From Candidatus Dadabacteria bacterium (GTDB lineage Bacteria; Desulfobacterota_D; UBA1144; Nemesobacterales; Nemesobacteraceae), in the NCBI GenBank assembly GCA_009840385.1, contig VXNX01000013.1:20723-84722 (forward strand): a stretch of 64,000 nucleotides of DNA. The letters run 5' to 3'. The translations under genes were made by a program, and so were the position numbers. The number at the start of each line of letters is the position of its first letter. The first letter of the stretch is position 1. Shown here piece by piece: positions 1 to 9,397 of this stretch. The notes under the pieces are model-generated. The model did not search any database. It was not told where the DNA came from and worked only from the letters and a program-made list of their open reading frames with translations.

Positions 1-363
1 TCCGAACATAGCGTTTGTCTCTTCAAGATCGGATCTGCCGACCTTTAGTATGTTGGCCTGAAGAATGAAAGTCGCCTCGGCCGGGTCTTCCGTGACCCTG
101 TAACCGTTAGAGGCTATTCTCCCTTTGATCCCGTATTCAATTCCGGGTAGTTCCTTATCGGTCGTATTTTTTATGTCAACGTATACGACTCTCTCTTCCG
201 GCGACACCGGTTCAAGAAAAATCGTCTCGGACATCTTAGTCTCAACGGTAAGTTTCCTCTTCTCTATAAGGGTTCTGGTCGCCGCGCAGCCGTTTACAAG
301 AAAGATAAGGCTGACAGCTATAGCAAAAAACAAATTCCTTCTACAGATAAGATCTTTTCTCAT
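1..363 (-). CDS. traT: TraT-family outer-membrane lipoprotein (5' part only)
   Basis: The reading frame opens at ATG (complement of 361-363) and runs off the left edge, giving the first 121 residues. The N-terminus is a lipoprotein signal: basic MRKDLICRR, a hydrophobic stretch, then a lipobox ending VNGC. The mature part begins AATRTLIEKRKLTVETKMSE and continues with IFLEP and VDIKNTTDKELPG. This closely follows TraT, the complement-resistance and surface-exclusion lipoprotein of F-type plasmids, which also has many chromosomal homologues. The C-terminal part, which carries the glycine-rich segment in TraT, is outside the window. It is transcribed divergently from aspS. The family call is confident; the role in this organism is unknown, and chromosomal TraT homologues are not evidence of a conjugative plasmid. 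Confidence 0.8.
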   Translation of the reverse strand, partial: MRKDLICRRNLFFAIAVSLIFLVNGCAATRTLIEKRKLTVETKMSETIFLEPVSPEERVVYVDIKNTTDKELPGIEYGIKGRIASNGYRVTEDPAEATFILQANILKVGRSDLEETNAMFG

Positions 364-554
364 TGATTCGAAACTCCCTTGGTTTTAGTATCGGAGGGAA
401 AATTCCCGCCTTCCAAGATAAAATCGTATTTAAAAAGAAAGAAAAAAACAAATAGAAAAAGAGCTTGAAAAACAGGTGCCATCGAAGTCTTTTTCACCAG
501 AAATACGGAAGAAAAGATCACGCCTTACCCTCCTCTTAAAACGTCGCCACGACC

Positions 555-582
555 TTGCCAACGCAAATCAATCTAGTATCAT
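555..582 (+). promoter_or_regulatory. Candidate sigma-70 promoter of aspS
   Basis: TTGCCA (555-560), a 16-base spacer and TATCAT (577-582) form a plausible -35/-10 pair about 38 bases before the ATG at 620. If real, transcription would start near 589. That would rule out the longer GTG-initiated reading frame from 476 and supports the start chosen for aspS. Seen by eye only. Confidence 0.4.
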
Positions 583-619
583 TAGCCAATCTTTTTACTG
601 CCGGGAGAACCGCGTTTTC

Positions 620-2416
620 ATGCTTGAACTTATGGGAGAGTGGGAAAGATCAAATTTCTGCGGAGAGCTTACCAAAAAACATATAGACAAAACGGTAACT
701 CTAATGGGTTGGGTCCAGTCCCGAAGAGATCATGGCGGGGTGATTTTCGTTGACCTGCGCGACAGGGAGGGACTCTGCCAGATCGTTTTTAATCCGGAGC
801 GTGATCCAAAGATCCATCAGACCGCTGAGCAACTGCGGGACGAATGGGTCATAGCGGTAAAAGGTAAAGTAACACCGAGAACTGAGGAAACCCTAAACCC
901 GAACCTAAAAACCGGCGAGATCGAAGTCATAGCGGAGCACGTAAGGGTTCTTAACACTTCGAAGGTAATACCGTTTCTAATAGAAAACGAAGTGAACGCC
1001 GATGAGCTTCTGAGGCTTAAGTATCGTTATCTTGACCTCAGAAGACCGCCGATGCGGGATAACATAATCCTCCGCCACAAAGTCGCCGCCATGGTGCGAA
1101 GCTACCTTAACGAAAACGGGTTTCTCGAGATCGAAACCCCCTATTTCACTAAATCGACTCCAGAGGGAGCAAGGGATTTCCTCGTCCCGAGTCGACTTAA
1201 CGAAGGGCAGTTCTACGCGCTTCCCCAATCACCTCAGATATTGAAACAGACCTTAATGATTTCGGGCTTTGATAAGTACTACCAGATAGTCAAATGCTTC
1301 AGGGACGAGGATCTAAGAGCGGATCGCCAGCCCGAATTCACCCAGATAGACCTGGAGATGTCGTTTGTCTCAGAAGACGACGTAATCTCCACGGTCGAAG
1401 GCATGATAAAAACAGTCCTTTGGGAAACAAAAGGAATCGAGGTAAGCACTCCCTTTATGAGAATGCCTTACGAAAAAGCCATGGAGAGATACGGGACTGA
1501 CTGTCCCGATACGAGGTTCGGACTTGAACTAAAAGATATCTCCTCCATATTCGAGAACTCGCAATTCAAGGTGTTTCGCGGAGCGTTGGAAAAAGGTGGA
1601 GCGATAAAGGCGCTTAACTTAAAGGGAGGGGCCGAGAAACTCACCAGAAAGGAAATAGACGATCTTACCGAATACGCGGTTTCTCTCGGAGCAAAAGGGC
1701 TTGCCTGGATAAGGGTCGGCGAGGACGGATGGAACTCTCCCATAGTTAAGTTCCTAAGCGAAGAGGAATGCGAGCTTTTAGCCGAAGCCCTTTCAATGGA
1801 GAAAGGAGACATAGTGTTTTTCGGTGCGGACTCCGTTGAGATGGTAAACCAGGTGATGTCAAGCGTAAGGCTCAGCCTTGGCCGAACTCTTTCTCTTGTT
1901 GACGAAGAGAAACTCGAATTTCTCTGGGTGGTCGATTTCCCGCTTCTTAAGTACAGTCCCAAGGAAAAAAGATACGTCGCCGTTCATCACCCCTTTACCG
2001 CCCCCAAGGACGAAGACATGGAAAAAATTGAAAGTTCCCCGGGTGAGGCAGTTTCAAAATCCTATGACATAGTCCTAAACGGAGTGGAGATAGGCGGGGG
2101 AAGCATAAGAATCCACAGAAAAGACATACAGCAAAAAGTGTTTGAAGTAATAGGGGTAGGAGAGGATGAGGCACGGGAAAAGTTCGGTTTTCTCCTCGAA
2201 GCCCTCGAATTCGGAGCCCCTCCCCACGGAGGCATAGCGCTCGGCCTTGACAGGCTTTTGATGCTTCTCTCCGGCGAAGAATCGATAAGAGACGTAATAG
2301 CTTTCCCAAAAACGCAGAAAGGATCCTGCCCCCTGACAGAAGCACCTTCTGAGGTCTCTCCCGAACAGCTTCTTGAAGCGGGAATAAGCTCCATAGCCAA
2401 AAAGCCAGAAGACTGA
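620..2416 (+). CDS. aspS: Aspartyl-tRNA synthetase (possibly non-discriminating, Asp/Asn)
   Basis: Class II synthetase of the bacterial type, about 598 residues. The N-terminal OB-fold anticodon-binding domain includes GWVQSRRDHGG (residues 30-40). The catalytic core and the bacterial GAD insertion follow, and motif 3 (GGIALGLDRLLML) lies near the C-terminus. The frame is open from a GTG at 476, but the homologous part starts at MLELMGEWERSNFCGEL. A GGGAG lies about 13 bases before the ATG at 620, so that start is preferred; ATG 632 is an alternative. In Pseudomonas-type non-discriminating AspRS the residue after RRD is His, and in E. coli it is Leu. Here it is His38. The second known determinant (Gly81 in P. 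aeruginosa, Lys in E. coli) is Glu here, so Asn-tRNA charging specificity is not settled. Confidence 0.95.
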   Translation: MLELMGEWERSNFCGELTKKHIDKTVTLMGWVQSRRDHGGVIFVDLRDREGLCQIVFNPERDPKIHQTAEQLRDEWVIAVKGKVTPRTEETLNPNLKTGEIEVIAEHVRVLNTSKVIPFLIENEVNADELLRLKYRYLDLRRPPMRDNIILRHKVAAMVRSYLNENGFLEIETPYFTKSTPEGARDFLVPSRLNEGQFYALPQSPQILKQTLMISGFDKYYQIVKCFRDEDLRADRQPEFTQIDLEMSFVSEDDVISTVEGMIKTVLWETKGIEVSTPFMRMPYEKAMERYGTDCPDTRFGLELKDISSIFENSQFKVFRGALEKGGAIKALNLKGGAEKLTRKEIDDLTEYAVSLGAKGLAWIRVGEDGWNSPIVKFLSEEECELLAEALSMEKGDIVFFGADSVEMVNQVMSSVRLSLGRTLSLVDEEKLEFLWVVDFPLLKYSPKEKRYVAVHHPFTAPKDEDMEKIESSPGEAVSKSYDIVLNGVEIGGGSIRIHRKDIQQKVFEVIGVGEDEAREKFGFLLEALEFGAPPHGGIALGLDRLLMLLSGEESIRDVIAFPKTQKGSCPLTEAPSEVSPEQLLEAGISSIAKKPED

Positions 2417-2684
2417 CTTTCAAACAAGAACCGCACATTCTGAATATGCAGAACCCGTGATTTCTTCATTGACGAGGGCAACTGACCATTAAGATACGGT
2501 CTAACACGGGAAAAACTTCTTGAATATGAAATCAAACAAATCTGCCAAGAGCGTGAACCCGCTTCATACGCAGTTTAGAGTCGTTATTACTTCATTTTGA
2601 CAAGGTCTCAAAAATCCTTGTTTGCTTTATATTTTTTTATGCTATGATTCTATGCGGTTACCGTTCAGAGCAGGCGGAAGGTGC

Positions 2685-5543
2685 ATGGACATCTGGAAAA
2701 ACTTTCACGGGCTCAATTCAGGTTACGTAATGGATCTCTACGAACGTTACGTAAGGGACTCCTCTTCAGTCGACCCCGCGACAAAAACCATCTTTAAGGA
2801 TTGGAAACCCGACACCAAATACTCGTCCCTCAGAGTTGAAATAGAACCTGAAATCGAGAAAAACGGCTTCAAGCAATCATCCGTAAGAGACGTAAACAAG
2901 GCCGTTGCGATCGCGAACATGGCCCAGGCGATAAGACGACACGGCCACCTGGCAAGCAAGATAGATCCACTCGGGGGTCCTGTTCACGGAGACCTCACCC
3001 TGCACGCCGAAACGTTCGGGCTTGAAGAGGAAGAGCTAAGAGACTTCCCCTCGACCCTTGTAGGATGGCCTCTTTCGCAGAACTCACTTGACGCGCTCGA
3101 CGGAATAAGAAGGCTAAGGAAAATCTATTCATCCACGACAGGATACAACTACGACCATATCTATGAAGCCGAAGAGAGAAGATGGATGAGGGGCGCAATA
3201 GAGTCTGGTGTTTACCGTCCTCCCCTAAATCCCGTGAACGAAGGGGAGCTCCTAGATACCCTCACTAAAGTGGAGGTATTTGAAAACTTCCTCCACAGAA
3301 TCTTTCCTGGGAAATTCAGGTTCTCGATAGAAGGCGTCGACATGCTGGTGCCGATGCTGAATGAACTCATACATCTCGCCATCAAAGCCGACATACACCA
3401 GATAATTCTGGGAATGGCTCATCGCGGACGGCTGAACGTAATGCACCACGTGATGGAGAAAAACTACAAGTACACGCTGCTTAAGTTCAAGGACCCTGTT
3501 CTGGTAAGAGACTTTGCCGACGACATGGGATGGACGGGGGACGTGAAGTACCACGAGGCCGTAAAACGCGATATCCCGACGGGAGACATGCTCGACCGCA
3601 ACATGAGGATAACCATGGTCCCCAACCCCAGCCACTTGGAATCGGTAAATCCTGTAGTGCAGGGAATGTCGAGGGCATGCGGGATAAGTGACGATACGCC
3701 GGGTTCTCCGCAATTTGACCCGTCGGCGGTAATCCCGGTACAGATTCATGGAGATTCGGCATTCATGGGACAGGGAATAAACGCGGAAACGCTTAATCTC
3801 TCCGCTCTTTCGGGCTACCATACCGGCGGGACGATACACATAATCACCAACAACCAGCTCGGCTACACTACTCTTCCCGCCGACAGCAGAAGCACGCTTT
3901 ACGCAAGCGATCTTGCCAAGGGATTCGAAATACCGATTGTCCACGTAAATGCGGATGACCCGGTTGCCTGCATAGAGTCAATACGCCTGGCCTTCGGCTA
4001 CACATCCAGATTCGAAAAACATTTCCTTATAGACCTAGTCGGCTACAGAAGGTACGGACACAACGAGGCAGACGAACCGGGATTCACCCAGCCCATGATA
4101 TACAAGAAGATAGATGCTCACCCCAGGGTGATGAGTATCTGGGCGAAAAACCTGATAGAAAAAGGCACTGTCTCCGAAAACCAAGTAGAGCAACTCCGGC
4201 AAAAACATATGGAGAAGATTTCCGAGGAATTCGAATCGATCTCCCCTGACGACTCCCCCGAGGAATCAACGGCACCTTCCCCGGAACGGGGGATAGCGAA
4301 AAAAACGGTTACCAAGGTTCCAGACGAAACCCTCCGCGAGCTAAACGACTCCCTTCTCTCGGTTCCCGAAGAGTTCACCGTAAATTCGAAAATCGCCAGA
4401 ATACGGGACAGAAGAAAAAACGTTCTCGACGACCCGAACGAAAAGACAATCGACTGGGCCATGGCGGAAGAGCTTGCCTACGCCTCCATAGTCGCACAAG
4501 GCATTCCCATCAGGATAACCGGACAGGACTGCGAGAGAGGGACTTTCAGCCATCGCCACGCGGTGCTCCACGACCCCGAGAACGGCGCGATCCATATTCC
4601 CCTGCAGAGAATTCCCCAGGCGAAAGCGGCGTTTGAGATAAAAAACAGCCCGCTCAGCGAAAACGCCTGCTTGGGTTTTGAGTACGGATACTGTATCGAG
4701 AGAACGAACTGCCTTGTCATATGGGAAGCTCAGTACGGAGACTTCATAAACGGGGCGCAGACCATAGTGGATGAATATCTCGTATCGGCAAGGGCGAAAT
4801 GGGGGCAGACCCCATCTCTGGTTCTCCTGCTTCCCCACGCCTACGAGGGACAGGGACCCGACCACTCGAGCGGAAGGCTTGAAAGATTTCTCATGTCAGC
4901 CGCTGAATATAATATAAGGATAGTAAACTGCTCCACGTCGGCGCAGTTTTTCCACGTGCTCCGTCGCCAGGCCCTGCTGCTTGAAAAAGATCCCCTTCCC
5001 CTGATCGTGATGACGCCCAAGGGACTTCTTCGAAACCCGATGATAAACTCGTCCCTCAAGGATCTGTCCGAGGGGAAATGGCTCCCGGTAATTGACGACC
5101 CCATGAGCACCCGGCAGGCCAAAAAAGTAAGAAGGCTGATATTCTGTAGCGGAAAAGTATACATTGACCTCATCTCAAGCGACCTCAGAACCAAATCTCC
5201 CGACGTAGCAATAGCCAGAATCGAGCAGCTTTACCCAAGACCCAAGGAAGAGGTAAGCGCCATCTTGGAGAGGTATGGTAAACTTGAAGAGGTTGTCTGG
5301 GTGCAGGAAGAACCCCAGAATGCGGGAGCCTGGAAATACATGCTGCCTTTTTTCAGAAGAAAAATTATCAAGAAGCGGTTTCCACTCAGTTATATAGGAA
5401 GAAAACGCTACTCAAGCCCTTCCGAAGGACTTTCCTCCATGCACAAATACAATCAGGGTCTGCTCATCAAACAGGCGTTCAGCATAGATAAAGTAGTGGA
5501 AGGAAATGAAGAAAGCGGTATAACCTGGCACAGGGATATCTGA
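2685..5543 (+). CDS. sucA: 2-oxoglutarate dehydrogenase E1 component
   Basis: Thiamine-diphosphate-dependent E1 subunit of the 2-oxoglutarate dehydrogenase complex (TCA cycle, cytosol), about 952 residues, a usual SucA length. The N-terminus ([20 protein letters not shown]) has the short segment that binds E2 in this family. Core motifs include [20 protein letters not shown] and [10 protein letters not shown] in the TPP-binding region. The C-terminal transketolase-like half has YGDFINGAQ and [15 protein letters not shown]. The frame extends upstream to 2622, but GGAAGG sits just before the ATG at 2685 and homology starts there. sucB follows 25 bases after the stop, so the two are surely one operon. 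No lpd (E3) gene is adjacent. Confidence 0.96.
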   Translation: MDIWKNFHGLNSGYVMDLYERYVRDSSSVDPATKTIFKDWKPDTKYSSLRVEIEPEIEKNGFKQSSVRDVNKAVAIANMAQAIRRHGHLASKIDPLGGPVHGDLTLHAETFGLEEEELRDFPSTLVGWPLSQNSLDALDGIRRLRKIYSSTTGYNYDHIYEAEERRWMRGAIESGVYRPPLNPVNEGELLDTLTKVEVFENFLHRIFPGKFRFSIEGVDMLVPMLNELIHLAIKADIHQIILGMAHRGRLNVMHHVMEKNYKYTLLKFKDPVLVRDFADDMGWTGDVKYHEAVKRDIPTGDMLDRNMRITMVPNPSHLESVNPVVQGMSRACGISDDTPGSPQFDPSAVIPVQIHGDSAFMGQGINAETLNLSALSGYHTGGTIHIITNNQLGYTTLPADSRSTLYASDLAKGFEIPIVHVNADDPVACIESIRLAFGYTSRFEKHFLIDLVGYRRYGHNEADEPGFTQPMIYKKIDAHPRVMSIWAKNLIEKGTVSENQVEQLRQKHMEKISEEFESISPDDSPEESTAPSPERGIAKKTVTKVPDETLRELNDSLLSVPEEFTVNSKIARIRDRRKNVLDDPNEKTIDWAMAEELAYASIVAQGIPIRITGQDCERGTFSHRHAVLHDPENGAIHIPLQRIPQAKAAFEIKNSPLSENACLGFEYGYCIERTNCLVIWEAQYGDFINGAQTIVDEYLVSARAKWGQTPSLVLLLPHAYEGQGPDHSSGRLERFLMSAAEYNIRIVNCSTSAQFFHVLRRQALLLEKDPLPLIVMTPKGLLRNPMINSSLKDLSEGKWLPVIDDPMSTRQAKKVRRLIFCSGKVYIDLISSDLRTKSPDVAIARIEQLYPRPKEEVSAILERYGKLEEVVWVQEEPQNAGAWKYMLPFFRRKIIKKRFPLSYIGRKRYSSPSEGLSSMHKYNQGLLIKQAFSIDKVVEGNEESGITWHRDI

Positions 5544-5568
5544 AACAAGCGCGCAAGCGAGGGAGAAA

Positions 5569-6843
5569 ATGGCCAAAAACATCGTCGTTCCCCACTTGGG
5601 GGATTCCGTAATAGAAGCAACAATAATCAAGTGGACCAAGCAGCTGGGAGACACGGTAAAACTCGGAGAAACCGTGGTTGAGCTTGAAACCGAGAAGGCC
5701 AACTTCGAAGTCGCTGCCGAAACAACGGGTATTCTGGCATCAATAGCGAAAAAAGCCGACGAGGATGTCGAAGTGGGAGACATCCTAGGAACCATCGAGG
5801 CGTCCGCAGGCAAACAGGATACAAAAGACGATACGGAAGAGCCCGCCAAGGAGGCTGAGGCTGCACCCGAGGCGCCAGCCGAAGAAATTCCACAGGAAAA
5901 GCAACGGGAAGAAGAACCGCAGACCCGCGTGACTCCCGTCGCGAGGAATATCGCCGAGCAAAACCAAGTTGACCTCTCCCAAGTCGTACCCGAGGGAAAC
6001 AGAATCACGAAAGAAGACGTGGAAAAACACCTTGAGTCACAGAAAACCAAAGAGGAAATCCCGCAAGAGGCTCCATCGGAGGAAAAAACTCCCGAAACCC
6101 CTGTGTCACCCGAGCTTTTCCCATCCCTATCCCAGCTAACCGCTAACAGGGAAAGAAGGATGAAGATGTCGAGACGTCGCAGGACTATCGCAAGACGTCT
6201 TGTTGAGGCTCAGCAGACGGCCGCCATACTCTCCACTTTCAACGAGATCGACATGTCAAACGTAATGGAGCTTCGCTCGAGAAAAAAAGATGACTTCAAG
6301 GAAAGATACGGTGTGAACCTCGGTTTTTCCTCCTTTTTCATAAAAGCCTCTATCGGAGCACTGAAACTGTTTCCCGAGATAAACGCCGAGATCCAGGACG
6401 ATGAAATAGTTTACAAGGACTACTACGACATCGGAATAGCCGTAGGGGCCGAGGGAGGGCTTGTCGTTCCCGTCATAAGGGAAGCTGACAGAAAAACCTT
6501 CGCGCAGATAGAAAAAGAGGTCAGGGAACTTGCCGAGAAGGCAAACGCGAACACGCTCTCACTTGATGAAATTTTCGGCGGGACCTTCACCATAACAAAC
6601 GGCGGGGTGTACGGTTCCCTTATGAGCACCCCGATACTGAATCCCCCTCAGGTCGCGATACTGGGACTTCATAAGATAGAGGAAAGACCCGTTGCGGTTA
6701 ACGGGGACATATTAATAAGGCCGATGATGTACACGGCTCTTAGTTACGACCACAGGATAGTCGACGGGAAGGAAGCCGTACAGTTCCTTGTAAAAGTAAA
6801 AGAACTTATCGAAGACCCCGAAGCTCTTCTTATCGAAGGCTGA
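5569..6843 (+). CDS. sucB: Dihydrolipoyllysine succinyltransferase, E2 of 2-oxoglutarate dehydrogenase
   Basis: E2 core of the 2-oxoglutarate dehydrogenase complex. It transfers the succinyl group from E1-bound TPP through lipoate to CoA. The N-terminal lipoyl domain carries the lipoylation site [11 protein letters not shown] (Lys43). A Pro/Glu-rich linker leads to a peripheral-subunit-binding domain ([19 protein letters not shown]). After a second linker comes the catalytic acyltransferase domain with SYDHRIVDG (His395, Asp399). At 424 residues it is of normal length, and a well-placed GGGAGA precedes the ATG. It directly follows sucA. The specific E2 assignment (succinyl, not acetyl) rests on this neighbour. 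Confidence 0.95.
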   Translation: MAKNIVVPHLGDSVIEATIIKWTKQLGDTVKLGETVVELETEKANFEVAAETTGILASIAKKADEDVEVGDILGTIEASAGKQDTKDDTEEPAKEAEAAPEAPAEEIPQEKQREEEPQTRVTPVARNIAEQNQVDLSQVVPEGNRITKEDVEKHLESQKTKEEIPQEAPSEEKTPETPVSPELFPSLSQLTANRERRMKMSRRRRTIARRLVEAQQTAAILSTFNEIDMSNVMELRSRKKDDFKERYGVNLGFSSFFIKASIGALKLFPEINAEIQDDEIVYKDYYDIGIAVGAEGGLVVPVIREADRKTFAQIEKEVRELAEKANANTLSLDEIFGGTFTITNGGVYGSLMSTPILNPPQVAILGLHKIEERPVAVNGDILIRPMMYTALSYDHRIVDGKEAVQFLVKVKELIEDPEALLIEG

Positions 6844-6898
6844 GTCCTGCGCTTTGCACCAAGTAAAAACAAGGCAATAAGTAATACCCATTCGGTAT

Positions 6899-9391
6899 TT
6901 ATGAACTCGTATCCAGTTCAAGCATTTCGCCCCATTTCTCCGCTACATGCGTGAAGAGTTTTTCGTATTCCTTGTAGTTATCCACCTTACCCATTAATTT
7001 GCGGGCGGAATTCCTTGATTCGCCCAGCAACGCGGAATCCCTTATAAGGTTGGCGAAATTGAAACTGGGAACCCCTGATTGCTTAGTGCCCATAAATTCC
7101 CCGGGCCCCCTGTTCGCAAGATCAAACTCAGAGATTCTGAACCCGTCTGAAGTTTTACCCATTATTTTAAGTCTCTCCCCGGAGTCCTCTCCCGACGCAA
7201 ACGAATATACTACATAGCAGGTCGACTCATGCCCGCCCCTGCCTACCCTTCCTCTCATCTGGTGAAGCTGAGAGAGCCCAAAACGTTCCGCATTTTCTAT
7301 AACAATTTCAGTAGCATTGGGAACATCAACTCCGACTTCTATCACCGTTGTGGAAACAAGAATATCGCAGCGCTTCGCAAGAAAATCTCCCATTACCATG
7401 TCCCTCTCTTCACTTTTCATCCTGCCGTGGAGAAGGGAAACTCGAAACTCGGAGAACTCTTCCCGCAGTTCCTCAACCATTTTGGTCACATGCCTTACGC
7501 GCTTAAAATCCTGATTCTCGGACTCCTCTATAAAGGGATAGACAAAATAGGCCTGACGCCCCTGTTCAAGCTTCTTTTTTACCTGATCATAAAACCATGT
7601 TCTGTTCTTCTGCGTATCCCTAAGAACAAAGGTCTCTACCTTTTTTCTTGAAGGAGGGAGTTCGTCGATTATGGAGACTTCGAGATCTCCGTACACTGTG
7701 ATGGCTAGGGTTCTCGGAATTGGAGTAGCCGTCATAACCAGCACATCTGGCACCGTTGCTTTTCGAACAAGCTCGGCCCTCTGAACAACTCCGAACCTGT
7801 GCTGTTCATCTATTACCACGAACCCGAGAGCCTTAAAATCCACCGATTCCGAGATCAGAGCGTGGGTTCCCACCACTATATCGGCCTGGCCGGTTTTTAT
7901 CTCTTCGTGAACACGAGATTTATCCACTTTGGAGAGGGCACTTTTAAGAAGAACTACGGTTACTCCTATGTTCTGGGTCATTTGTCGCATATTTCGAAAA
8001 TGCTGTTCGGCCAGTATCTCTGTCGGAACCATAAGTGCGGCCTGATAACCGGACTCAACCGCCCGGAGCATGGAGGCAAGCGCAACAAGTGTCTTTCCGC
8101 TTCCAACATCACCTTGCAACAGTCTGTTCATCGGGCGAGGAGAAACCATATCGGCCTTTATTTCCGAAACAACTTTTTCCTGTGCGCGAGTAAGAGCAAA
8201 AGGAAGTGAGCGGAAAAGTTTTTCTGGAAGAGCGTCACTGGAGTTAAAAGATATACCGCGACTTTCGTCCACCTTTCGCTTCTTGGAAAAAAGTCCGAGC
8301 TGAAGAACAAAAAACTCAAAGAATATAACGGTTCTGTGGGCCCGGGAATCCGCGACCGACCCGGGGTCGTCCAGGTCAACCGGAAGCACATCGCCGGGCG
8401 GGAAATGAACCTGCTCAAGGGCCTCGGGCAAGTCCATCAGATCGTTTTTTTCCTGAATGTCTTTCGGGATCAATCCCTTGAAGTCCTGTGCGTGGATATC
8501 AAGAGCGTTTCTTACCGCCTCCCTCAGTTTTTTTTGCCTGAGGCCTTCAGTAAGAGGGTAGACGGGGACAATTCTTCCGAACTGAAGAGGGTTTCCGATA
8601 TCCTTTTCGCTCTCTATTATCTCAATGTCCTGGGCAAGCGGGTGAATTATCTGAAGAGCCCTGCCGCCCGGAGCCACGGACACCTTACCATGAATTATGA
8701 AACTCATCCCCTTTCTAAAAACTCCCCTAAGGTAAGAAGAGTTGTAATTAAACCAAGTGAGTCTCAGCTTGCCGGTTCCGTCATAAATCACTACCTGAAA
8801 AAATCTCCTCTTCCTGTTTCTTATGTCGCCCACAGAAGCAACCGTACCCCTGACCGTACAGAATTCTTCTGGGGTGGCTTCAGAAATACTGACTATTTTT
8901 CTTCGGTCGTCGTATTTTCTGGGAGAATAAAAAAGAAGGTCATAAACCGTGTGTATGGATTTTTTCGCGAGAAGCCTTCCAACTCTTGATCCGACCCCCC
9001 GAAGTCGTGTGACACTCGGAGAAAAGGCATCTGCACCCGGGTGAGGTTTTTTTTCCGGAACTTGGGCTCGGGTGCGCTTCTCAGGCAAAACATTCTCATG
9101 GGCTTTCTCTTCTGAGAAGCTTATTGCTTTGTGAACGATTCTGAGTGCGGAAGATATTTTTTTTCTTTTCTCTCGCCGTCCCAATCTCTCGAAGTCAGAA
9201 AAAGAATCCCGGAGGGCAGTTATTTGAGTTTTTATCTCCGCCGGGGGACCGGATGTAAGAACTTTTGTGCATGAGTTCCTTACGGTTACTCCCAGGCCAG
9301 CCATCCTGTCTAGATTTGAGAAATTATCTTTTGAGGCAAATTTAAGAGGTTTTTCCAAAGAAAGCAGATTTTTTTCCAGCTCGCCCCGCAT
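6899..9391 (-). CDS. recG: ATP-dependent DNA helicase RecG
   Basis: Superfamily 2 helicase that remodels stalled forks and branched DNA. The wedge OB-fold domain is at about residues 150-300 (LRGVGSRVGRLL, YSPRKYDDR). The helicase core has Walker A LLQGDVGSGKTLVA, the DEQH box VIDEQHRFG, MTATPIPRT, TTVIEVGVDVPNAT and QMRGRVGRG. At 830 residues it exceeds the roughly 690 of E. coli RecG. The excess is an N-terminal extension of about 120 mostly charged residues ahead of the wedge. The start ATG lies six bases after the topA stop with no clear ribosome-binding site, suggesting translational coupling to topA. Confidence 0.95.
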   Translation of the reverse strand: MRGELEKNLLSLEKPLKFASKDNFSNLDRMAGLGVTVRNSCTKVLTSGPPAEIKTQITALRDSFSDFERLGRREKRKKISSALRIVHKAISFSEEKAHENVLPEKRTRAQVPEKKPHPGADAFSPSVTRLRGVGSRVGRLLAKKSIHTVYDLLFYSPRKYDDRRKIVSISEATPEEFCTVRGTVASVGDIRNRKRRFFQVVIYDGTGKLRLTWFNYNSSYLRGVFRKGMSFIIHGKVSVAPGGRALQIIHPLAQDIEIIESEKDIGNPLQFGRIVPVYPLTEGLRQKKLREAVRNALDIHAQDFKGLIPKDIQEKNDLMDLPEALEQVHFPPGDVLPVDLDDPGSVADSRAHRTVIFFEFFVLQLGLFSKKRKVDESRGISFNSSDALPEKLFRSLPFALTRAQEKVVSEIKADMVSPRPMNRLLQGDVGSGKTLVALASMLRAVESGYQAALMVPTEILAEQHFRNMRQMTQNIGVTVVLLKSALSKVDKSRVHEEIKTGQADIVVGTHALISESVDFKALGFVVIDEQHRFGVVQRAELVRKATVPDVLVMTATPIPRTLAITVYGDLEVSIIDELPPSRKKVETFVLRDTQKNRTWFYDQVKKKLEQGRQAYFVYPFIEESENQDFKRVRHVTKMVEELREEFSEFRVSLLHGRMKSEERDMVMGDFLAKRCDILVSTTVIEVGVDVPNATEIVIENAERFGLSQLHQMRGRVGRGGHESTCYVVYSFASGEDSGERLKIMGKTSDGFRISEFDLANRGPGEFMGTKQSGVPSFNFANLIRDSALLGESRNSARKLMGKVDNYKEYEKLFTHVAEKWGEMLELDTSS

Positions 9392-9397
9392 GATGAA

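Noticed and set aside
476..619. GTG-initiated extension of aspS
   Set aside because: The 48 extra residues are unlike any AspRS, and a candidate promoter lies inside the stretch.
3252..3944. 230-codon open frame on the minus strand inside sucA
   Set aside because: Antisense shadow of a well-conserved gene; no family pattern and no ribosome-binding site.
8336..8989. 217-codon plus-strand frame inside recG
   Set aside because: Antisense shadow of recG; the translation shows no recognisable domain.
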